From a bacterium SCSIO 12844 (GTDB lineage Bacteria; Pseudomonadota; Gammaproteobacteria; Francisellales; Francisellaceae), in contig CP073743.1 in NCBI GenBank assembly GCA_024397935.1, positions 558,001 through 622,000 on the forward strand: DNA of 64,000 nt. The letters are read 5' to 3'. The translations under genes were made by a program, and so were the position numbers. This document shows positions 1 to 8,204 of the stretch, piece by piece. The notes beneath the pieces were generated by a model. It was not told where the DNA came from. It searched no databases and saw nothing but the letters and a program-made list of their open reading frames with translations. How positions within the stretch are numbered: the stretch's first letter is position 1; every line of letters begins with the position of its first letter.

Positions 1-27
1 AACTTGATATGACTAGGAGTAAAGTCG

Positions 28-1776
28 TTGACTACGGATAAAGCAGATATTCGATTAAGTGATTTATTAATTTTAAGTATAGGCTTATTAATTTTTAATT
101 TGCTTTTTTTAGGCGGGCATCAATTAATTTCACCGGATGAGACACGATATGTTGGTGTGGCCTGGGAGATGTTTAAACATGATAATTATACCGTACCAAC
201 AATTGCAGGTTCTCCCTTTTTAGGTAAGCCTATTTTATTTTATTGGTTAAATATTTTTGCATTTAAGATTTTTGGTGTTAGCGAATTTGCTGCGCGATTT
301 TTTCCAGCAATTCTGACAACTTTAACGGCTTTATTCGGTTATCTTGCAGCATCTATTGTATTTAATCGTAGAGTTGCAATATTAAGTGTTTTACTAATTG
401 CAATTACACCGCTATTTTTTGCTTTAGGACATTATGCGAATATGGATGGTGAAGTCGCTTCTTGGCTTAACTTGTCTTTATTTTCTTTAATTATTGCATT
501 GTATTTGCCAGTAGAGACAAAAGGGCGTAGTTTATGGTTGTATTTAGCTTACCTATTTGCAGCAGCTGCGTTTTTGACAAAAGGCTTAATGGGTATTGTA
601 TTTCCAGCAATGGTATTATTTTTTTGGTTTTTAATTTTAAATAATTGGAAACTTTTATTAAAGATACGCTTAATCTCTGGCCTTATTCTATTTCTGATTG
701 TGATTCTGCCCTGGTTTATTATTGTTGAGAATAAATATCCTGGTTTTATGGCTTACTTTTTTCTTTGGAATCAGGTCGTTCGTTTTGTTGGCGATAATTT
801 TAATATGCATAACCCATTTTATTATTATATTTTGTTAATAATAGGGGGGGTATTTCCGTGGACATTTTATTTTTTCCAAACTTATATCAGTCAGATAAAA
901 TTAATATGGCATAAACGTCAACAATATAAAATTGAGTTGTTTTTATTATTATGGGTCATTTTAATTACGATCTTTTTTTCAATCCCAACTTCTAAACTAC
1001 CAGGCTATATTGGCCCTGTATTTCCAGCATCAGCAATGTTAATGGCTATTTATTTTGATCGCATATGGACAGCGAAGTTATCGAAAGTAAATATCATTGC
1101 AACGGTTATTCTAGCTGTGATTTTTGCGCTTGCTGCAATTACTTTATTGTTATTGCCATTATTATGGCATGATAAAGCTGTTTATAAAACAATGCCTTAT
1201 GGCTATTTTCTTAGCATTGTTTTATTGGTTGGTGCGACTACTTTATTTGTAGGTTTAAGAAAAAGAAAACCTTTAAAATGGTTTGTAATTACAATAATTA
1301 TCGTTAATATATTGATGAACCTAACCTTAATTGCAGCGATTAAATACTTTAGATTACAGTGGAATTATCCAATTGCAGAAAAAGTACAACCGGTGTTAAA
1401 ACAATACCCAAATGCTCAAGTTTTCATGATAGGTCGTTATTATTATGCAATACCACTTTATTTAGATCGTGATGTGGGTATTGTTGCTGATTGGGATAAG
1501 GGGCAACAATTGGGTGATAACTGGAAGCGTGAGATTTATGAAGGTGTTAATTATTTACATCATTTACCGAAAGATTTAGTTACCTATCAGGTATTTTCAA
1601 AGCGTTGGCAACAAGCATTAAAAATGCATCAGCCCATTATTGTCATTTTATCAGAGAATCCAAGCGATTCCCAATTTAGAAAATTAATTGGTAATAGTCG
1701 CTATCAATTAGTTGGTGAAGTACCACGCCGTGGTGCTTATATTATTACTAATATGAAAGAAGATCGTAATAATTAA
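28..1776 (+). CDS. ArnT-like lipid-linked sugar glycosyltransferase (GT39 family)
   Basis: Polytopic GT-C glycosyltransferase that probably transfers a sugar from a polyprenyl-phosphate carrier to lipid A or another surface acceptor at the periplasmic face of the inner membrane. The product is 582 aa with about 12 hydrophobic segments. The first loop has the ArnT/PMT-type Asp-Glu pair (SPDETRY, D37/E38) and a GKPILFYW motif near residue 67. It starts with TTG at 28, preceded by AGGAG at 15-19. Its stop overlaps that of the convergent gene at 1773. The donor sugar (aminoarabinose, galactosamine or other) cannot be told from sequence, so no arnT symbol is given. Confidence 0.8.
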   Translation: MTTDKADIRLSDLLILSIGLLIFNLLFLGGHQLISPDETRYVGVAWEMFKHDNYTVPTIAGSPFLGKPILFYWLNIFAFKIFGVSEFAARFFPAILTTLTALFGYLAASIVFNRRVAILSVLLIAITPLFFALGHYANMDGEVASWLNLSLFSLIIALYLPVETKGRSLWLYLAYLFAAAAFLTKGLMGIVFPAMVLFFWFLILNNWKLLLKIRLISGLILFLIVILPWFIIVENKYPGFMAYFFLWNQVVRFVGDNFNMHNPFYYYILLIIGGVFPWTFYFFQTYISQIKLIWHKRQQYKIELFLLLWVILITIFFSIPTSKLPGYIGPVFPASAMLMAIYFDRIWTAKLSKVNIIATVILAVIFALAAITLLLLPLLWHDKAVYKTMPYGYFLSIVLLVGATTLFVGLRKRKPLKWFVITIIIVNILMNLTLIAAIKYFRLQWNYPIAEKVQPVLKQYPNAQVFMIGRYYYAIPLYLDRDVGIVADWDKGQQLGDNWKREIYEGVNYLHHLPKDLVTYQVFSKRWQQALKMHQPIIVILSENPSDSQFRKLIGNSRYQLVGEVPRRGAYIITNMKEDRNN

Positions 1777-2489
1777 TGGGTAACTAGGTTTACTTGGTTT
1801 TTATGATTTAGAAATTTTTTGATTTGTTCAGGTGTACAACCTTTAGCACAAATAGCGGCTAAACCTAATTCTTTTTCATTATACTGTTGATTAGTATTAG
1901 ATGCTTTTTTATGTGTGTTATTCACCTTTGATACTTTCGCTGTATTATTTTGCATATTTGTAGCTAAAGGCTGTGCATCAGTATTATTATTTGTTATTTG
2001 AATATGATTAACTGGCTCAACAATAGAGACATGATCTGTCGTATTTTGTTGTTGGTTTATAGCATAGTTTGCTGGATAGATAATTTTTAAAAAGCCTCGA
2101 CCAAATTGATCAACTTGTGCTTCAGTTGCATAAGTAACTAAATTTACATTATGACTGACTTCATCTAAAGCAGCCATAGTTGAATTGGCTTGTCTTGGTG
2201 GTGTGCCTTTACCACTAAAAAGCATACTGGAGCGATATTGAGTTATTTCAGAAACTGACCAACTAAAAATGTCATTATAAAAATCTTTAAAAGCAAAACT
2301 ATCTGATGGTGAGTCAATAGGGATTAAATGACTGGAAGATGCTCTGCCGCTATATAACTGACGCAAAGCAGTTTGAGAAATAGTATTAACTTGAGTTTGT
2401 TTGCCAGTTACGATAAGCATTTGAGAAAATGCCTCAGTTGCAAAGCCTATAGCAAACAAACTAATAATAATAAGCATTAATTTTTTCAT
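1773..2489 (-). CDS. Secreted phosphate-binding-like (PBP-like domain) protein
   Basis: Small periplasmic protein related to the PstS-like substrate-binding domain. It has a signal peptide (MKKLMLIIISLFAIGFATEAFS) and then a single lobe of about 110 residues containing the LRQLYSGR and SFAFKDFY stretches typical of short PBP-like proteins. A Thr/Asn-rich tail follows, with a final Cys pair (AAICAKGC). The start at 2489 is chosen over 2507 because AGGGAAG lies just upstream of it. It lies 31 nt downstream of a porin gene on the same strand, as these short PBP proteins often do; a role in phosphate or anion binding is inferred only. Confidence 0.65.
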   Translation of the reverse strand: MKKLMLIIISLFAIGFATEAFSQMLIVTGKQTQVNTISQTALRQLYSGRASSSHLIPIDSPSDSFAFKDFYNDIFSWSVSEITQYRSSMLFSGKGTPPRQANSTMAALDEVSHNVNLVTYATEAQVDQFGRGFLKIIYPANYAINQQQNTTDHVSIVEPVNHIQITNNNTDAQPLATNMQNNTAKVSKVNNTHKKASNTNQQYNEKELGLAAICAKGCTPEQIKKFLNHKNQVNLVTH

Positions 2490-2520
2490 AAAGCTTCCCT
2501 TAGTCAATCTTATGATGGGT

Positions 2521-3831
2521 TTAGAAGATTAAAGAAGCAGATACGGTAAATAAATTTACATTGCCATCTGGTTTGGTTTGGAATAACCCATAACCACCTT
2601 GATCAGGCATAATATAGCTCCAAGAACCTTTTAACACGAGATTGGCATTATAGTAATAATTTAAGCCAAGTGTTACAGATGATTGACCCTGAGCTACTTC
2701 TGCACCTGGGCCGTAGTCGGTTAATTCATTCCAGTTAGTTGTATATAACTTAGCATAGTTAATATATGGTAAGAACTTTTCGATATGATAGCCAAGTGAG
2801 AAATAATAAGCATTTAATGCTGCATATGGTGCATCAAGTTTACGAGAAGCAAACTCACTTGAAGCCCAAATATTATCATAATTCATTTCACCACCTACAC
2901 TGTAGAAACGACCAGTTTGATCTTTTGGTGTTGGTGATCCACTAGGAACGCTTGTTGTTTCTACTTCGGTTTGAGCATAAGATGCGTGAACTTTGAAAAT
3001 CGTATTTGAGAATGTTAAATCGCCACCAAATAGCTTATTGCCTTGGAAGCCAAGCTCTTGAACACTTGACATACCTGAGCCAATATTTAAGACAGCATCA
3101 TAATCCCATGAACTTTCGCCAAAAAATGGTTGGAATGATACATTCCATCCGCTATCACCTAGGTTAGTTTGTAATAGTAAATTAACCCCGTTTAAAGAGT
3201 AAAATGGAATTAAGCGATATACTTCGTTAGGTAGGAAAGTATAAGGGTAATTATAACCAACTTCAATTTCTTGTGAATATAAGAATAAAGGTAATTGGAA
3301 ACGACCAGCACGTACAGCAATATTTGGATTGACTTGATATTGTGCATACATCCAGTTAACGGTTGGTGTATAGGCTGTATTACCATTTGTATTATCACCA
3401 TCTGCAACAATTTGGGTCATAAATGATAATTTATCAGTAATTTGAGTATTTAATTGTAAACCAAATAATGACGGAGTTGAAAAGTTTGCATCTTGGTTAA
3501 CATTACCATGACCTGGAATATTATATTGAGATGAACTATCAGATAGAGTCATACCCGTTGACATAAAGCCATGTAAATTAAACTTAACCCCATTTAGATC
3601 CCAGTTAACACCGCTTAAACCTGAGCTTTGACTACTTTGATTATTAGCATCTAAATTACTTTGCGTATTTGTAGTATTATCAGCTTTAGAAGTAGTTTGA
3701 CTTGTTATTACTTGCTTGTCATTAGATGTTGTATTTGAATTAACGCTAGCGACTTGATTCGTATTTGCGGCATATGCAGTTGCAATACCACAGGCCAGTG
3801 CAATTGATATAGGTAATATCTTAGCTTTCAT
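2521..3831 (-). CDS. Outer-membrane beta-barrel porin
   Basis: A signal peptide (MKAKILPISIALACGIATAYA) is followed by an Asn/Thr/Ser-rich linker of about 60 residues. The rest is alternating amphipathic beta strands ending in a C-terminal Phe (SASLIF), the Bam-recognised end of outer-membrane barrels. The Met at 3831 is taken as the start because GAGGAA precedes it; the 30 upstream codons do not look like part of the protein. Motifs such as VRAGRFQLPLF resemble DcaP/phosphate-selective-type porins. Co-directional with the PBP-like gene downstream, suggesting a binding protein plus pore unit. Substrate unknown. Confidence 0.8.
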   Translation of the reverse strand: MKAKILPISIALACGIATAYAANTNQVASVNSNTTSNDKQVITSQTTSKADNTTNTQSNLDANNQSSQSSGLSGVNWDLNGVKFNLHGFMSTGMTLSDSSSQYNIPGHGNVNQDANFSTPSLFGLQLNTQITDKLSFMTQIVADGDNTNGNTAYTPTVNWMYAQYQVNPNIAVRAGRFQLPLFLYSQEIEVGYNYPYTFLPNEVYRLIPFYSLNGVNLLLQTNLGDSGWNVSFQPFFGESSWDYDAVLNIGSGMSSVQELGFQGNKLFGGDLTFSNTIFKVHASYAQTEVETTSVPSGSPTPKDQTGRFYSVGGEMNYDNIWASSEFASRKLDAPYAALNAYYFSLGYHIEKFLPYINYAKLYTTNWNELTDYGPGAEVAQGQSSVTLGLNYYYNANLVLKGSWSYIMPDQGGYGLFQTKPDGNVNLFTVSASLIF

Positions 3832-4061
3832 TTGTTGTTCCTCTACACATTTTTTATTACAACCCGAGCAACCCGAGATAAAAATTTGCAACATATTCGC
3901 ATATTTTTTTATAATAATCAACAGTTAAAATATTGAAATTTAGATTATTTTTGTAATAAAATTAATAAATAATTATTATTGTAATATTTGATTTATTGTT
4001 ATATTCTGAATTTCAAACTATTTTTAAATATTTAAATAACCAAACATTAAAGGAATAAATA
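3832..4061. promoter_or_regulatory. Divergent promoter region between porin and uridine phosphorylase
   Basis: This very AT-rich 230-nt region must hold the promoters of both the porin (leftward) and uridine phosphorylase (rightward). A direct repeat of ACCCGAG, GC-rich against its surroundings, sits at about 3863-3877 in the porin leader. I could not fix convincing -35/-10 pairs. Confidence 0.3.
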
Positions 4062-4835
4062 ATGCAAATAAATGAAAAAAATAAGTTATATCATGTTAAT
4101 TTAGCTAAATGCGATCTTCAGGGAGCAACACTTGCGCTATTACCTGGAGACCCTCAGCGTGTAGATTGTTTGGCAAAATTACTCGATGATAATGCACAAT
4201 TTCTTGGTAGTCACAGAGAATATACTTCTGCACTGGTAAAAATCAATAGCAAAAATATCTTAATCTGTTCAACAGGTATGGGCGGACCTTCAACAGGTAT
4301 TTGTATTGAAGAATTAGCGATGTTAGGAATTAATCAGTTTATTCGCATAGGCACAACAGGTGCGATCCAACCACAGATTAAATTAGGAGATATTATCTTA
4401 ACAACAGCGTCTGTGCGTTTAGATGGCACATCGGTTCATTATGCACCAATTGAATATCCAGCTGTTGCAGATTTTGACTTAACGATGAAATTGGCAAAAA
4501 GTGCAAGAGAGCAAGGCATCGTTATTCATTTGGGTATTACGGCTTCATCTGATACATTTTATCCAGGACAGGAGCGCTATGATAATTATTCAGGTTATAT
4601 CAGACGCCATTTTCAAGGTTCTATGAATGAATGGCAAAAATTAAATGTTTTAAACTATGAGATGGAGTCTGCATCACTTTTAACGATTTGTTCAACTTTT
4701 GGCCTAAAAGCTGCATCCATAGCAGCAGTACTAGCCAATCGTGCAGTTTCTGAGAAACCAGATGTCAGTAACTATGACCAATCAATGCAACAAATGGTTA
4801 AGATTATAGCTCAAGCAATAGCAACTGATATTTAA
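4062..4835 (+). CDS. udp: Uridine phosphorylase
   Basis: Cytosolic nucleoside phosphorylase of the PNP/UDP family, cleaving uridine with phosphate to uracil and ribose-1-phosphate for pyrimidine salvage. At 257 aa it has the family length. It shows the LLPGDPQRV phosphate-binding start, the STGMGGPSTGICIEEL signature, RIGTTGAIQ, and NYEMESASLL, whose Glu and Met contact the ribose. AAAGGA lies at good spacing before the ATG. It converges on the O-antigen ligase gene with only 5 nt between the stops. Confidence 0.92.
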   Translation: MQINEKNKLYHVNLAKCDLQGATLALLPGDPQRVDCLAKLLDDNAQFLGSHREYTSALVKINSKNILICSTGMGGPSTGICIEELAMLGINQFIRIGTTGAIQPQIKLGDIILTTASVRLDGTSVHYAPIEYPAVADFDLTMKLAKSAREQGIVIHLGITASSDTFYPGQERYDNYSGYIRRHFQGSMNEWQKLNVLNYEMESASLLTICSTFGLKAASIAAVLANRAVSEKPDVSNYDQSMQQMVKIIAQAIATDI

Positions 4836-4840
4836 ATATA

Positions 4841-6091
4841 TTAGCTTCGCTTTTTAAGATTTGATAAGAACAATAAACTTACAAAAAATGCCACTTCATA
4901 TGATGCAGGGTTATGATATAAAATGGATTCAACAAAAGCATAAAAAATAAAACTTATAGATACTCCAAGTGCCATATTTGCTTCAATCCCTTTTCTGATA
5001 ATAAATAGGCTATCATAAATCATCATAGCAAAATAAAGTATTAAGAGTACTAATCCAACAATGCCAATTTTAGTCATAACAAATAAAAATTCGCTATGTG
5101 GGTCACTGGTTGTTAAGTTAGGATTATTAAGGTCAAGCCAGTTTCCTTGAATAGGGGTACCAGTACCTGAGCCAATAATAGGTGATTTTTTAAATTGCTT
5201 GATTGCTAAGTCTAACATGATAAAGCGTTGGCCAAATGAAGTTTCATCAGCGTTTTTATCTACCTGCACAATTGATGAATAGAGCCTTTCTATTCGTGAA
5301 TGATTGTAAGGGTTTAAAAGCATAGCGCCAGATGCAATAATAACTAAGCAGATAAAACCTATAACTGCCTGTTTCCAGCTTTTAATAAGATATTGCAAGC
5401 TAAAAATGACCAGTAATATGACATATAGTAATAAGCCAGTTTTACTGGTATTAATAAATAATATATAAAAGCTATTTAATAGCCATAATGCGCCATAAAG
5501 TAGCTTTAATAGATAATGTTGATGATATTTTAGCAAGGTAACACAGAAAAAAGCACCTAAAGCGGTTATAAAGCCAGTTTCAGTGTGCGATTGTAATGGG
5601 CTTGAGTGTACACCTTGCTTTTGATAATCAGTAAAATTTAATATCCACTGAAAGAAACTATTACTATAGGTAGAAAGTATGCCAATTAACGCTATGATAA
5701 TTGCGCTGATAATAAAAAAATTATAAGCAGTTAATTGCCAGTTTCTTTGGTTAAATATACAAATTAACATAGGTGTTAATAGTAATGGAAAAATTAGCCA
5801 GTTATATTTATTTGCAATACTCCAGGCATTTTCCTGTAGTGGCTGTGGTGTATAAAAAATACCGATATACATCATTAAAGGTAAAAGTAGCATTGGTATA
5901 AGGAATTTATTGGTTTTTAAATAAGAAATGGCTCCTTTGATATCACCACCAATTAATGCACAAACAATTGCAATACCAAGAGGAATTGTAGTTAAGGCTC
6001 TACCTAATCCAAAGCATGCAAATGGAATTAAAAAAGCAATTGCAGATAAATATAAAAAAAAGGTTCTTATTTTTTGGATGTTAGTTAACAT
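4841..6091 (-). CDS. O-antigen ligase / Wzy-family polysaccharide polymerase
   Basis: Integral membrane protein of 416 aa with about 11-12 hydrophobic segments and one large periplasmic loop. That loop ends in the GSGTGTP and SDPHSEFL stretch (His about 332) typical of the Wzy_C/O-antigen ligase family. Members either join O-antigen to the lipid A core (WaaL) or polymerise O-units (Wzy), and sequence alone does not separate these. The neighbouring divergent GT9 gene and the nearby waaF favour an LPS core role. Confidence 0.75.
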   Translation of the reverse strand: MLTNIQKIRTFFLYLSAIAFLIPFACFGLGRALTTIPLGIAIVCALIGGDIKGAISYLKTNKFLIPMLLLPLMMYIGIFYTPQPLQENAWSIANKYNWLIFPLLLTPMLICIFNQRNWQLTAYNFFIISAIIIALIGILSTYSNSFFQWILNFTDYQKQGVHSSPLQSHTETGFITALGAFFCVTLLKYHQHYLLKLLYGALWLLNSFYILFINTSKTGLLLYVILLVIFSLQYLIKSWKQAVIGFICLVIIASGAMLLNPYNHSRIERLYSSIVQVDKNADETSFGQRFIMLDLAIKQFKKSPIIGSGTGTPIQGNWLDLNNPNLTTSDPHSEFLFVMTKIGIVGLVLLILYFAMMIYDSLFIIRKGIEANMALGVSISFIFYAFVESILYHNPASYEVAFFVSLLFLSNLKKRS

Positions 6092-6216
6092 TGTTAAGTC
6101 TTACCTATGTGGCATCAGTATTTCATTTTAGGATGTATTATAGTTTATTTTAATTAATTGCCTAGAATTTATTGGGTTAATTCTTTTTGTTTTAATGAAA
6201 GATGATATAATTTTGC

Positions 6217-7293
6217 ATGAATTTGAACTTAAAGATGGATGTGAACATTACTATGCAACCAGTTAATTTGGAAAATAAAAAATTATTAGTTGTAAGGGCA
6301 GATAATATTGGAGATTTGGTTTGTACAACACCATTGATTAAAGCAATTAAAGAACAATATCCAAGTGTTACAATGGATGTTATGTTAAACACTTATAATG
6401 AAACGGTGCTAGCAAATAACCCCTATATTAGAAAAATAATTAGTTATGAAAAAGCGAAACATAGAAAGGGAAGTTTAATTAAAACATACATTAATAAATT
6501 TTTGTTTTTTAGACGTTTAAAGAAAGAACGTTATGATTATGCCTTACTAGCAGCAGGTGGGTTTAAAGAAAAAGAAGTAGGCTATGTTTCACTTGCTGGA
6601 ATTAAAAAATTAATTGGTTATGTAGATAGGCCTAATCAGAAAAGTAAACTATTTGCTGCAATTGAGAGTCAAGATAGAGATAAAATACATGAGGTAGAGC
6701 TTGTCTATAACCTTGGTAAAAAAGTATTAGGTTTAACAAAAGATCCGGGAGAGATGTTACTTTATCCAGATAATAAGTTAGTTGATGCATTAAAAGAAAG
6801 ATTTAACATTAACGATGAAGATAAACCCATTGGTGTTCATTTAAGTTCAAGAAAACCTCAAAATCGTTGGCCGATTGAGTCATATGTTGAATTGATTAAA
6901 CAAATACATGCAAATAATATTACACAACCAATTTTAGTTTTTTGGTCACCGGGGTCAGAAAATAATCCATTGCATCCAGGCGATGATGAAAAGGCAGAGT
7001 ATCTGAAAGAACAGTTAAGCCATATCAAAGGGCTTAATTTATATTTTGTTGAAACTAAACATTTATCAGAGCTAATTGCCGGTGTTTCTTTATGTGATTC
7101 TTTTATTTGTTGTGACGGTGGTACAATGCATATTGCAGCAGCACTAGTTAATCAAATGGTTGCAATTTTTGGTAGCACCAATGCCGATAACTGGAAGCCT
7201 TGGAAAGTTAAACATCACTTATTACAAAGCCCATCTAAAAATGCTCAAGATATAAGCGTTACTGAAGTAGTTAATGCATTTTTAGATTTATGA
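6217..7293 (+). CDS. GT9-family (heptosyltransferase-like) glycosyltransferase
   Basis: Glycosyltransferase family 9 protein of the ADP-heptose:LPS heptosyltransferase type. It has two Rossmann lobes: the N-terminal VVRADNIGDLVCTTPLI motif, and a C-terminal lobe with GVHLSSRKPQNRWPIESY followed by CDGGTMHIAAAL, the family donor-binding signature. It probably adds a heptose or similar sugar to LPS core. The start is uncertain: 6217, 6238 or 6253 are all possible. A TATAAT at 6206-6211 would make the 6217 start nearly leaderless, which favours a later one. It is divergent from the O-antigen ligase. Confidence 0.75.
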   Translation: MNLNLKMDVNITMQPVNLENKKLLVVRADNIGDLVCTTPLIKAIKEQYPSVTMDVMLNTYNETVLANNPYIRKIISYEKAKHRKGSLIKTYINKFLFFRRLKKERYDYALLAAGGFKEKEVGYVSLAGIKKLIGYVDRPNQKSKLFAAIESQDRDKIHEVELVYNLGKKVLGLTKDPGEMLLYPDNKLVDALKERFNINDEDKPIGVHLSSRKPQNRWPIESYVELIKQIHANNITQPILVFWSPGSENNPLHPGDDEKAEYLKEQLSHIKGLNLYFVETKHLSELIAGVSLCDSFICCDGGTMHIAAALVNQMVAIFGSTNADNWKPWKVKHHLLQSPSKNAQDISVTEVVNAFLDL

Positions 7294-7367
7294 TGGCTTT
7301 AAGCTTAAATTGTTTTTAGATGTAAATTATTTTATGATAAATCTAAGTTTCGTTGACCAAGGAGAAA

Positions 7368-7631
7368 ATGAAAATCATGGCTTCTAAAAATAAGCAAAAC
7401 TTAAATGATGAAATGACAGATTTTCCATTAGATTTAGATCAACTTTTATCACATACTGATGCAGCGGGAAATCAAGAAATTGCGCAAGCATTAGGCAGCC
7501 TTGTTTCTTCTGCAATAGAGCTAACAAAACTTGCAAGTGACTATGAAACAATTACATCAGCAGATGATTTTTTAAAGCTTTATCATAAATGTTTTCTAAC
7601 TATTTCAGGCGCATTTGAACATGCAGGATAA
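7368..7631 (+). CDS. Small hypothetical protein upstream of tag
   Basis: Protein of about 85-88 aa, acidic and helical by appearance, with no signal peptide or membrane segment and no family I recognise. AAGGAG at 7359-7364 is 3 nt from the ATG at 7368 and 12 nt from the one at 7377, so either may be used. Its end overlaps the start of tag by 11 nt, which implies translational coupling in an operon with tag and glnE. Confidence 0.6.
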   Translation: MKIMASKNKQNLNDEMTDFPLDLDQLLSHTDAAGNQEIAQALGSLVSSAIELTKLASDYETITSADDFLKLYHKCFLTISGAFEHAG

Positions 7632-8199
7632 AAGACGCTGTTTTTGGGTTAATGATGATCCACTTTATCTAGGCTACCATGACCATGAATGGGGTGTACC
7701 AGTTTATGATGAGCGACAATTATTTGAGTTTTTGTCTTTAGAAGGCATGCAAGCGGGATTAAGTTGGATTACGATTTTAAAAAAACGCAATGCTTATAGG
7801 ACATTGTTCGATCAGTTTGATATTCAATTAATTGCCCAATATGATGATAAAAAAATTCAGTCATTACTTAAAGATGCTAGTATTATCCGAAATAAATTAA
7901 AAATTAATGCGATTATTAATAATGCGCGTGCTTGTATAGAGTTAAATCAACAGCGTTCATTATGTGACTATTTATGGTCATTTGTAGATGGTAAGACGAT
8001 CGTTAACCATTGGAAGGATAGATCAGAAGTACCATCAGAAAGTGATACTTCAATTGCAATGTCAAAAGATTTAAAAAAGAAAGGTTTTAAATTTGTAGGC
8101 CCTACAATTTGTTATGCATTTATGCAAGCAACTGGTATGGTCAATGACCATACAACGGATTGTTTTCGTTATCATCAACTAAATGCAGATTCATATTGA
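7621..8199 (+). CDS. tag: DNA-3-methyladenine glycosylase I
   Basis: Base-excision repair enzyme that removes 3-methyladenine from alkylated DNA. The 192-aa protein has the Tag family order: an N-terminal RRCFWVNDDPLYLGYHDHEWG with zinc-ligand Cys and His, EGMQAGLSWITILKKR (helix-hairpin-helix region with the adenine-pocket Glu and Trp), FVGPTICYAFMQATGMVNDH, and the C-terminal His/Cys zinc ligands (NDHTTDCF). The ATG at 7621 is preferred over TTG at 7615, with AGGCG about 9 nt upstream. It is followed immediately by glnE. Confidence 0.93.
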   Translation: MQDKRRCFWVNDDPLYLGYHDHEWGVPVYDERQLFEFLSLEGMQAGLSWITILKKRNAYRTLFDQFDIQLIAQYDDKKIQSLLKDASIIRNKLKINAIINNARACIELNQQRSLCDYLWSFVDGKTIVNHWKDRSEVPSESDTSIAMSKDLKKKGFKFVGPTICYAFMQATGMVNDHTTDCFRYHQLNADSY

Positions 8200-8204
8200 A
8201 AGCA

